Shown piece by piece: positions 28,878 through 38,604 of a DNA stretch of 40,240 nt (position 1 is its first letter; the number at the start of each line of letters is the position of its first letter). A program made the translations under genes and the position numbers. Source of the DNA: Chrysochromulina tobinii (lineage: Eukaryota; Haptophyta; Prymnesiales; Chrysochromulinaceae); contig JWZX01002699.1 in assembly GCA_001275005.1 (NCBI GenBank), positions 1-40,240 on the forward strand, written 5' to 3'. The notes beneath the pieces are model-generated. The model had not been told where the DNA came from. It searched no databases and saw nothing but the letters and a program-made list of their open reading frames with translations.

Positions 28878-31186
28878 ATGCAGGTATTCGTCGACGACGC
28901 AGCAGCGCCACCTCGCACACATGCATCGAGCTCTCGCAAAGTTCTCAAAACGCTCGCACCCAACGTGCAAGGGCAACAACAAGCTGCCTCCAAGGCCTCT
29001 CCCGCGGAGTCGGCGACGGCAGCGGCTGTGAGCGACGAGCTCTTCGAGAACCGCGCGTTGCTTCATCGCGTGCTGCGGGAAAAGCAGCAGCTGCTCGCGC
29101 GCTGCACGCAGCAGGAGGTCGCTCTGCGCGCCGCAGCTGCCCGCGAGAGTGCGCTCACGGCAGAGCTGGCCGAAATGGAGAGCACCATTGCTGGCCTCGC
29201 GGCGGCGAATGCGGCTAACACGCGGCGGCCCGTCAATCATCTTGCCATGGCAGCGGCTCCCACCAAGCAGGACGAGGCTCCGGCGCCGGCTGCCCTTCAC
29301 CCTCCATCGCCACTGCCGGTGGAGACGCTCGCCGCTGCTGCCCACGCTGCGGCTGCCCACGCCGTGGCCGCACGTGAGGCACAGGCACAGGAGGCGATCG
29401 AGCGCCAGGCACGGGAGGCGGTCGAGCGCGCTCTGCTCGCCCGAAGCCGCGAGTGTGAGGAGCTTGAGCTGCGCGCGCGCTTCAAGGAGGCACAGTTAGA
29501 GCACCAGCTCTCCCAAGTCGCCAGGCGCGAGAAGGAGCTCTCCTCGTACTGTCGGCAAGCGGCTCAGCAGCCGCAGCATCCGCCGCTGATGCTGTCGCCC
29601 GCCGCGATGTCGCCTAGCCTTTCGGAGCCAGTCGATATGATTGCCGCAGCGATCGCCACCGCAGCTGCGGCCTTTCTCAGCGCAGCTCCGCCGCCACCGT
29701 CAGACGCGATGCCAGAAGCGGCGGCCGCGCCAGCGCCGCTACCGCTACCGCCGCCGCCGCCGCCGCCGCCACATGCGAGCAGCCTTGCCGTGCACCGACC
29801 AGGCGCCGTGCCGAGCATCCCCGCGTGGCGGCAGGGGCAGCGGAGGGCGAGCGCGCCTGCCGCGATGAGCTCGGGCTCATCTGGCACGCGCGCCCTCGCG
29901 AGCCCGAACCGTCAAGCCTCGATCTCGGCGATGAGCTCGGGCTCATCTGGTCGCATGCCTCCCTCGGGCTCATGCTGGTCGCATGCTTCATCCATCGACT
30001 CGCTACCGCCCTCCCTCTCCGCGGGTTCGCATCCCTCTTCGCGCCCATCCTCGCACCCCTCCTCAAGGACCACTTCGCCCTCGCGCCCAGCCACCACACG
30101 CCCAGGCTCTCTCCCGTGCTCGCGCGCGCCGTCGCCCGGCGCCTCGCGCCTACCGTCGCCCATGCACTCGGCGCGCCTGCCCTCGCCTGCCCGCCCGGCC
30201 TCGCCCGCAGGCACGGGCCTGAGCATGGGCCTGTGCAGCGCCGTCGTGGGCCCCACCACCTCCGCCTCGTCGCTCCGATCGGACTTGCGCCGACTGCAGC
30301 TGCTCGAGCGCGAAGCAGCCAGGCAGCAGTGGCTGCCGCCGCCGCGGCGCGAAGGCCGTGCGTGTGTGTCGACTACCGCGAGCACCGCCGTACCGAGCGC
30401 CGTACCGAGCGCCGTACCGAGCGCCGTACCGAGCGCCCCGCTGCTCGCTCACCCGCACGCGCGCCGCGGTCTGAACGCCAGCCTCCACGCTTCCTCCCAG
30501 AGCGCCGGCCCGAGCCGCCGGCCCGAGCGCCGGCCCGAGCGCCGGCCCGAGCGCCGGCCCGAGCGCCGGCCCGAGCGTCGTCCATGTTCCCAACAGCCGC
30601 AGCCCGTCGGTCGAGTCCGAGTCCCCGCGCCCGCCCACTCACCTCTCGTGAGCTTCAAGTCCCCGCGCCTTTCGACCTTCATGCGGAGGCGCGCCATCCC
30701 GAGCGCGTCGTCCCGAGCGACCACGTACCACCACGACCGGCGGCGACAGCGTCGGCGGCGGAGGAGGCGGGGATTCTGGACACGCCAAGCTCGGCAGCGG
30801 CCCTCGCCAAGATCCCGAGTGACGTGCTGGCGATGGTGGCTCGTGCCGTGGGCCACCAACTCGAAAAGGAGGAGGCCGATGTGTTGGCGATCGTGGCACG
30901 GGTGGTGGGTCAACAGATTGGCGTCGAGAAGCACGCTGGCCATCAGATGGACCTCGAGAAGCACGCTGGCCATCTCGAACGAGAGGCCGAAGCAGAGGCC
31001 ATGGCAGCGGCCGACGTGGCGGCGGAAGAGGCGGCGGACGCGGCGGCGGCGGCGGTGGCCGGCGAGCGGGCGGTGGCGCCGGCTGCTCCAGACAAGATGA
31101 AACCACCACCACCACCCGTCGCCCTCGACTACGCGCGTGCTCAGCCCGTGCCTCCCGCCTGGCGGAGCTCAAGGCAAGCACGCTGA
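28878..31186 (+). CDS. Pro/Ser/Ala-rich coiled-coil protein, reading frame changes near 30.5-30.8 kb
   Basis: ATG at 28878 (MQVFVDDAAAPP). The first roughly 240 residues hold a coiled coil (ENRALLHRVLREKQQLLARC, EELELRARFKEAQLEHQL). A long disordered region rich in Pro, Ser, Ala and Arg follows, with two 12-bp minisatellites. This frame reads sensibly to about 30600. From about 30780 to 31186 a different plus frame is clearly the coding one (IPSDVLAMVARAVGHQLEKE, and a duplicated EKHAGH block). The change may be an unseen intron or indels; the minisatellite at 30504-30576 itself contains one extra base. A third frame (RLAELKASTLTLRLEISRA) is plausible at 31141-31212. Family not recognised. 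Confidence 0.55.
30387..30434 (+). repeat. 12-bp minisatellite, four copies
   Basis: GCCGTACCGAGC is repeated four times without mismatch and encodes VPSA repeats in the starting frame. Confidence 0.9.
30504..30576 (+). repeat. 12-bp minisatellite, six copies with one inserted base
   Basis: GCCGGCCCGAGC occurs six times. Copies at 30504, 30517, 30529, 30541, 30553 and 30565 are identical, with a single extra C at 30516 between the first and second. That base changes the frame from AGPS-type to RRPE-type repeats. Confidence 0.9.
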
Positions 31187-32720
31187 CGTTGCGGCTGGAG
31201 ATCTCTCGAGCGTGAGCCAAAGAAGCCCCTGATGAGGGAGGCAATCAAGGATGCTGAAGTCGCGGCTATGATCTCTCGAGCGTAAGACCACGCGCCGGTG
31301 GGGGAGGGGATTTTGAGATTGGGGGGGAGGCAATTCAGAGATGGCGGCGCGAGGGGCTCCATGGGACCGTGCACATGAGCATGCGTGTGGCGTGAGCGTT
31401 GCATGGACCCGAAACCGATCACCGACAAAAGTGCTCGGCGGCCGGGTTTCGGTTTGCCCGTGATCCGACCAAGAAGCAAGATTGGAGTCGTGAAGGCTCG
31501 GTGGTGTGATCACATGATCTTCTTACCTGGTATCGTCAGCCGGTCAGCGCAAGTGATAGCCGGGCTCTTAGTCTTTTTGTGGAGGGTTGACTCGGTCGGA
31601 CGCGATCGCGACCCTTGCTAGGATCGCGACCATTTCGCGACCATCCGATCCGAATTGGAAATCGTCTAATATATTACTTATTAGTCATCACCCGCGCTGA
31701 CGCCCGGCGCGGTCGCTCGCTCGGCTCGCGGACGATCAACGATGCGGCTGATATGCTCTCAAGGGCTGAACGGAATGATTGTTCTAACAGTTCATTCCAG
31801 GAATGCTGCAGCGCACGATACCGCAGCGCGCAAACATGATCATGGTTCATCGAACGAGGTGAGGACGAGCGTGAGAAACTGAGATCCGGCCGCGGGGCCG
31901 CCGCGTCCACAGGGCCTGTGCCCTGTGCCAGCATATTGACCCTAGGCGACCGGACCCGACCCCCCGAGCCGAAGATTGAGAGTCGAAGGGTCACACTGGA
32001 GTGTCAGACACTAAACATGCGGGAAAAGGTTCGTCGAAGTTTCATCACTGACCTCGCAGGGTTTCGTCATCTCTTTATTAGGCAACCAGTGGGTTTCGTC
32101 ACTAGGGCTACCGGCAGTAAATCTCCGTACTATATAGCGCCGGTTACGATAACGAACGAAACCATAAACACATACGACCCAGTAGACTACGTAAAATAAT
32201 CAACGAATGCCACTTGTGCGCATGACCTATGAGCATGTCCATGCGGCCTCTCGGGTGTGTGTAACCGCGACACGTATGCAGGCTAAGTATGCACACCGCG
32301 GGCCCTCCCCGCAGCCGATCGAGCCGATCACGCCTGACGACATCTACATGCAGGATCCCTGAGTAGGCATGTCATGTTCCCACAAGTACACCGGTCACCA
32401 CGGGCGCTCCCCGCGGCGATTCACGCCTGACGACGACATCTACACATAGGAACCAGGATCCTTGACGTAGGCATGTGGCTGACACGTCGACGACGCTTGT
32501 TGCCAAGTCATGTGTCTACATGTACACCGCGGGCCCTTCCCGCGGCGATCACGCCTGCCGATACCTACACCGCGGCAGGCCCTCCCCACGCTCACAGCCA
32601 GCCCGCGTCTCACGCCTGGCATCTCAGAGCTCCCACTCTCCAAAGCAGGTTGGCGGTTTAGTGGCGGCTGGCCACGTAATGCCATCCAGCCCTGGGGCTA
32701 TTTCAAGGCATATCTCGGGG
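31187..32720. other. Long intergenic stretch with repeats and an intron-like relic
   Basis: No gene is supported. At about 31190-31285 there is a repeat-flanked segment containing the reverse complement of the CTGATTGC...CATCAG intron 3' end. 31500-32210 is comparatively AT-richer and has no recognisable content. Degenerate repeats occupy about 32230-32600. Confidence 0.5.
32230..32600. repeat. Degenerate intergenic repeat, roughly three copies
   Basis: A unit with CACCGCGGGCCCTCCCCGC, then ATCACGCCTGACGACATCTAC, then GGATCC and TAGGCATGT recurs about every 110-120 bp with substantial divergence (near 32290, 32400 and 32530). No coding potential is seen. A decayed tandem repeat is the simplest reading. 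Confidence 0.55.
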
Positions 32721-34457
32721 CTATTTCTCCTTCAGAGAGGCCACGTCTGACGACGAGGGCGTCACGGGAATGATCGGGGGATCGTCCAGGGGAAGACCAT
32801 ACGAGGCCATCCACGGGTGCTGCAGCGCCTCCGCCGCAGTCGGGCGCACGTTGGGGTCGAGGGTCAGAAGCGTCTCGGCGAAGAGACTGAAGGACAGCAC
32901 GTCGCCGAATATGGAGGGATCGAGATGTTGGGCGAGTAGCTCGGGCAGCGTCATGTTGGGCTCGCTGCGCAGCAGATAGGTGCCCGGGGCGGTGGCAGGA
33001 GGGTCGACCTCGTACACGTAGCCCGAGCCGGAGAAGTAGATGGATCCGAGTGGCCCTTCCATCATCCATGGTGGGAAGGGCCCGCGGGTAGCCTTGTGGG
33101 CCGCGAGGACGAGCTCCGTCGACGCGAACTGGAAGGGCACGAAGCCGAGCGCGACTTCGATGGCCACGCAGCCGAGAGACCACACGTCGATCTTGGGCGT
33201 CCAGCTGAGGCCGAGGATCACCTCGGGCGCGCGGTACCAGCGGCTCTGCAGGGTAGGGGGCGGGGGGCGCCATGGTGGGTGTCGAACACGTGAGGACCAC
33301 CGAGCCGAGGCGATCGGGAGGCACTTGGGAGGTGATCGGGCGGGTGGACACTTGCGGGGCACTCAGTGGCACTCACCTGCAGGTAGGACATGTGGGCGTC
33401 GTGCGTGAGGACGACCGAGCCGAAGTCGATGAGCTTGAAGATGCGACGCTCCGCGTTGACGATGCAGATGTTGGCCGTCTTGACGTCGCAATGCGTGATG
33501 CCGAGGTAGGTGAGGAAGGCGAGCGCGTCGAGCATCTGGATGGAGAGGGCCCCGATCGAGCCTGCGTGCCAGTACTCAGCGCGCGCGCGCGGGCCAAGTG
33601 TCTCGAGGTGCGTGCAGTGCGCCAAGACGGACGCGTTGAGGCGCTCGTACACAAGAAAGAGGTGCTCGCGGTAGTAGAAGCAGTCGAGCAGCCGCACAAT
33701 GTGCCGGCGGCCGAGTGGGTCATGTAGGCGGATCAGAGATTGAACCCGGGCCTCGCCCAGCCCGGCATCCACCGTCTCCTTTGCGTTCTTTAGGCACTTG
33801 AGTGCCACGGGCCGGTTCTGGGCGCCTTCGTGCACGGCGCGGAAGACGGTGGCAAAGGAGCCCGAGCCGAGGATCCCGTCGATCTTGTAGCTGCGAGTTC
33901 ATAAGGGTGGCGGCAAGCAGATGAGACAAAACCATGCGGTGGCGTAGAGACGTGGCGTGGGGAGAGGGAGCGCGCGCCTCGCGGGGATCGTTGCGAGATG
34001 GGCACGCGCGGTGCATCGGGCAATCAGAGCAAGGCAGGCGAGGGGCGCACTTGAAGCCGACCGTCTCGTTCGGGCTGGGAAGGAAGTCGGATATGGGCTC
34101 CATGCCGTTCAAGTTCGGATTGAAGATGGTCGGGATCGACATCATCACGCGGAGCTCCGGCGGAGCCGAGGGCACGTGCGTCACTACACGATGAGCCGCA
34201 TCATGCGTACCTCGGCGTTCTCGCAACGCCGCCTTTGCCGCGTGGTTGCTAACGATGACGCGACTGCACGCACACACATCCAGACCGCGCGTGTCAGGGG
34301 CTGCTGATGGATGATTGCGAGGCGCGTGCAGGGGGGTCTGTACGCACTTGAGGATCGGAATGGGTTGGGGAGGTGCCCTTGTTGGCTGCGGCAGCTGCTC
34401 CTCGAGAGGAGTGACGGCCACCGTCCAGATGAGGTCTGCGGGCAGCGTGAGGTTCAT
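32721..34457 (-). CDS. DYRK/HIPK-type protein kinase, four exons
   Basis: Exons inferred on the minus strand: 34457-34348, 34263-34051, 33890-33377 and 33245-32721, giving 453 residues in a continuous frame (phases 2, 2, 0). The first two exons are the least certain. The kinase domain shows the glycine loop GSGSFATVF (about 116-124), lysine K139 in VALK, HCDVKTAN (241-248) for the catalytic loop, DFG at 263-265, and the activation/P+1 segment YLQ-SRWYRAPEVILG across the last intron. HCD in place of HRD, and SRxYRAPEVILG with GCVAIEV after it, are typical of the DYRK/HIPK branch. DYRK/HIPK kinases are Ser/Thr kinases that autophosphorylate on a Tyr of the activation loop; the Tyr here is in MSYLQ. 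The last intron has GTGAGT and CTGCAG borders. Confidence 0.85.
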
Positions 34458-35375
34458 GTGGGCGTCGATGTTGCGCGTCGCTTGCGGACGCGCCTTTCTT
34501 TTCTTGGCACGACACGATGCGTCTGGAGAAGAGAATCTTTCAGAGAGTGTCGAATGAATATTCCCCGAAGTTGCGGAACATTCCAACTTTAGAAATCGCA
34601 AGCTATAGAGTCGCACGAGTGAAAGAAGACGGGCCTTGTCGTCGGACGACGGCGCTTGAATGCGCTCGTGACGTCGAACGCAGAGCTGGCCTTTAATTGC
34701 AGCCAAATCACTTGTACCATTAACCGACTAAAGTACATCGTACATACACGAAGTCGGATGTAGTCGGAGGTAGTATGCAAATATGAGAGTCTGTTTATTA
34801 AGTACCAATCACGCTATCCACTTAGCACTTTGCAGATACAATGTTATTTCAAGTTCTCGTCTTCCGCCCTGCATTCCGCCCCCGCCCTCGTGCCTCGATG
34901 CTCGAACGCCTAAGCCACTCAACGGGCAACGGGTATCGCTATCGGGTTTACGGGTAGTCATTTACACGCCCGGTCGGGTAAGCCAACGATTAATCTCCGA
35001 CTATCTCCGGATCTCCTGTGTGATGCACAATCAGGAGTAATCAGGAGACTTGAGTTCGTGATCGCACATTCGACATTCATTGTCGACATTGGTATAGATC
35101 TAGAGATGGAGGTTCGCATATCGTATGCCATATCGCAACTTTGCAACATTGCAAGTTTTCATTGCTGATTCGCGGCCCGACGAGTTACGGCGGAATCAGT
35201 ACGGCAACAAAGTACGGCTAAGCGCGGTTAGTACAGTTTACATACAGACCACAGTACTTTACAGACCAGCACCAGGGCGCAGGGGCCGCGGCCGGGCTCA
35301 CTTCTAGAGCTAGAGCTGTCGAGATGCACCGCTGCGACGCTCCGAGGCAGCGCCCGCCAGGGGGGCCTCACGGCC
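34458..35375. other. Intergenic between two minus-strand genes
   Basis: No gene is supported. It is AT-richer than the coding flanks and presumably holds the kinase promoter (right of 34457) and the 3' flank of the cyclic-nucleotide-binding protein gene. Confidence 0.45.
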
Positions 35376-38300
35376 TCAGGACGCGGCCGAGAGCACCTTC
35401 TTCGCCATCTCGAGCTCCGACATCGCCGCGAGGAACACGGCTCCTTGCGACTCCTCCTGCTGTGCCTTGGACAGAGAGCCATCTGGAGGCCCGATCTCCA
35501 TGAGAGATTGGCGGTTGGCCTTCAGCTTGCCCATGAGCCTCTCGGTCGCCTTGTCGGGCTTGGTGATCGTGCCGCCAACTCCGACATGTCCTTGATTCAT
35601 CGCGACTTGTCCAGCGGCGCGCGCGCCCCCAGCCGCATGATCGGCTTGCGGCTTGAGCGCCGCGTCGCCCGCCAGGCCCATCTTAAGCGCGACCCGATGC
35701 ACCTCCATGCCGTTGAGCATGATCTTGCGCGACTGCTCAGCGATACCCTTGCGCTCCCGCGCCGGAACGCGCTGCACTCCGTCAAAGCCCACCGGCACGG
35801 CGTGCTCGTGGACGGGCGGCGGCGGCTTGGGCGTCCACCTTTCGAGATGAGGTCGGCGTCGCGACCTGGCAAAGTCGAGCGCCTCTTGCAACTCGGGTGG
35901 CCTGCCGCTCATCGCCTCCTCCTGGTGTTTCGCCCTCGCCTGCTGCAGCGCGATGTCGTGCATGGACTGGTGCAGCAGTCGATGGCGTCTTTGGTGCACG
36001 AGCTCTGCAAATTCAGGAAGGGCGCGCGCAAAGCCCTCGGCGTCCTCCCGAGCGAGGCACAGCACACACGTGTGGTCCGCCGCGCGCACCGCCACCGCAC
36101 TGATCGGCTCTTGCGCGCCACCCTTGCCCACCCCGCCGCCGCTAGTCTTGAGGGCAGTGGCAGCAGGCTGGGCGCCGAGAACCACCCCGTACACGTCGTC
36201 GAGAACGCTCTCGCCCACAAAAGGTGTGTGCGTCTCGTGCGTGAGTGTCGCCACGATCTTCTCGGTTTGCATGCGTCCCGCCCTTTGGAAGAGCCGCAGC
36301 TTGCCCCATCCGGTCCGCTGTGAGAAGACGAGCTTGCCGCTCACGACCACATGGAATGTCTCAATTGGCCTCCCCTCCTCCGCGAGCTTGTCCCCCGGCG
36401 CGTACGCGCGCATTCGAAACGTCTGAGCGAGCGGTACGAGCCGTCGAGGTGCAATCTCCGAGAAGACGGGCGCACGCACGAGCGCTTGCTGGCACAGCAT
36501 GATCTCCGCACGGCGCGCCGTCTGAAACTGGATCAGCTGCTCGTAGATGCGACGTGACTGCGCCAGGAGCGCTTCGGGCAGCACCAGCAGCACGGCCGCC
36601 TCTATGCTCGTCGCCGTGTGCGCGCGCAACATGCCGCCCGCGCCGCCGGCCGTGCTGCCGGGGGAGCCGGAGGAGGCGGAGGAGGCAGGGGTGGCAGGGG
36701 TGGCAGGGGTGGCTGAGGCGGGCTTTCCTTGATCGCCTCCCTCCGTCGACACATTCGTGATGAGGGCGAGGGTCTCGATGCCGAAGACGCTCCCCGGCCC
36801 GAGCGTCGAGTCCTCGTAGATGCCCACGTCGAGCCCCAGAACCTTACCCGTCTGCACGTCGGTGAGCACACGAGGGAAGATTGACATCTTATGCCCAGAG
36901 GCCGCGGCGCCCGAGACGGCGGCGGCCGCGGCCGAGGGTGCGCCGTCTGCGGATGTTTTCGCTCCCCACTCGTTCACCGTCAGGTGAATGGCGCCCGAGA
37001 GCACAATGTAGAATGCGTTGCACGGCTGCCCCTTGCGATAGAGAAGTTCGTACCTGAGGAGGAACGCGATCCTCAGAGGCAATCCAGTGCAATCAGAGGC
37101 CATCAGGATGGTCATTCGAAGCACTCAGAGGCCTCTCAGAGGCAATCCAGTGCAATCAGAGGCCATCAGGATGGTCATTCGAAGCACTCAGAGGCCTCTC
37201 AGAGGCAATCCAGTGCAATCAGAGGTCATCAGGATGGTCATTCGAAGCACTCAGTGGCCTCTCGCACCGGCGCAGCTCGCGCTGCTTGAGCTTGTTGATG
37301 ACGAGATCCTGCAGGTAGTGGTGCGGCCAGCTGCTGAAGAGTGCCGTCGCCTTGAGCATCTTGATGGTCTCGTTGGCAGTGGGCAGTGGCGGTGGCCCCC
37401 TCGCCGGCGCTGTCGCCGCCTTTGACGGCGCCGTCACGGGCGGTGGCGGAGAAGCTCCTTCGTGCAAGATCTCAAAGCCAGGGGGCGCCGTCTCGGGCAG
37501 CACGGTCGGCGCGCCGTCTCGGGCAGCCGGTGGCTCTTCGGCGGGTGGGTTGCCCTTGGCCGGCGCAGACGACGGGCGGCCGCCCGCCTGCGCCTGCGCT
37601 GCAGCATACTCCCTCTCCTCTGCCGTCTCTTCAAATCCCGGCGGCATGAGGTACATTGCAGCAGCTGATTGCGGGCGTGCGGGCGGTGGTGGCTTGCGCG
37701 GCAACGTCGGTGCCAAGGGCTTCTCAGGGCTTCTCTTCTCCGCCTGCGCCGGCGGGCGAGGGCCCGCGGAGTCTCTGTGAACGTGGACGAAGCCACCATC
37801 GGTAACGGTCGCGCTGCGACGGTTACCGAGGTCTGGTGTGGAGGCACTATGGCGAAGGTGGAAGCGGCTTGCGTGCGATGACGAGGTGGGCCGACTCGAC
37901 AAGACTGGCGAGGGAGACTGCGGCCGTCGCAGCATTGAGGCGGCGGCTGAGGCAGGGCGTGCACCTTGCTGCTGTGGCTGCTGCTGCTGCGGCTGTGTCT
38001 GCGTCTGCGTCTGCGTCGGCAACATATCGTCCAACGAGGGATGCGACAGCAGTGGTGTCCGCACGAGAACGGGGTAAGCGTGCATCAAAGGTGCGCGAGG
38101 TAAGCCTCGCGTATCGAGCAGGAAGGCATCAGACCGCACCGGGAAGGCACGGGGCTCCAGCTCCAGGACCACGTCGTCTGCCATGTAGTCCACATCAATC
38201 GCATCGGCCGCCACCGAAGTGACCTTGCCGATCACGATCTTGAGCTGTGTCGCGACGGCCGCAGGAGCGGAGCTTGGCACGGACGAGCTGCTGCGTTTTG

Positions 38301-38604
38301 CCACAGCTTCCTCCGCAATACGTTGGGGTTGCCACGCCAACACGCTCTTGGCCGCCATATACGAGGAGGACCGCTCGAGCTCGTTGAAGCGACGAGCGGC
38401 GAGAGCCGCCTCAATGTGCACCACCTGCGGGGGCAGCCGGCGCTTGTTGGGCGGCACGAGGACCATCACGTCCCCCTCTGCCGAGCGCCCGAAGGACAAT
38501 CGAACCGCTTGGCCGCTCAAATTCCGCAACAAATGCCTCGACTCTGGAGCGGCCAACGCCCGCGCAGGGCCTGGTTCTTGTTTCAACGGTGCATTTGTGA
38601 GCAT
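35376..38604 (-). CDS. Protein with two cyclic-nucleotide-binding-like domains, two exons
   Basis: Exons 38604-37268 and 37053-35376 (phase 2), 1,004 residues. The intron join gives LRRYELLYRKGQPCNAFYIV, a normal first strand of a CNB fold. Residues about 1-400 are largely disordered (Pro/Ser/Gln-rich) after a small ordered N-terminal segment (LRNLSGQAVRLSFGRSAEGD). The first CNB domain has FGIETLALITNVS, but the phosphate-binding cassette is interrupted by a Ala/Thr/Pro/Gly low-complexity insert of about 40 residues before RAHTATSIEAAVLLVLP. The second CNB domain starts near VFSEIAPRRLVPLAQTFRMR and has FVGESVLDD, but the canonical Arg is not evident. Cyclic-nucleotide binding is thus doubtful for both. 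The tail is basic and helical. The start codon overlaps that of the divergent gene; an internal ATG at 38466 is an alternative start. Confidence 0.75.
37054..37267 (-). repeat. Intron containing three 63-bp tandem copies
   Basis: A 214-bp intron on the minus strand (GTGCGA to CCTCAG). Plus-strand coordinates of the copies are 37081-37143, 37144-37206 and 37207-37266, almost identical to one another. Each copy contains the decamer words CTGATTGCAC and TGGATTGCCT, matching the repeat-built introns elsewhere. Here no clear duplication of the flanking exons is seen. Confidence 0.85.

Noticed and set aside
31141-31513. Minus-strand ORFs over the intron-like relic
   Set aside because: Short, no conserved composition, and explained by the repeat and by the antisense of the plus-strand gene end.
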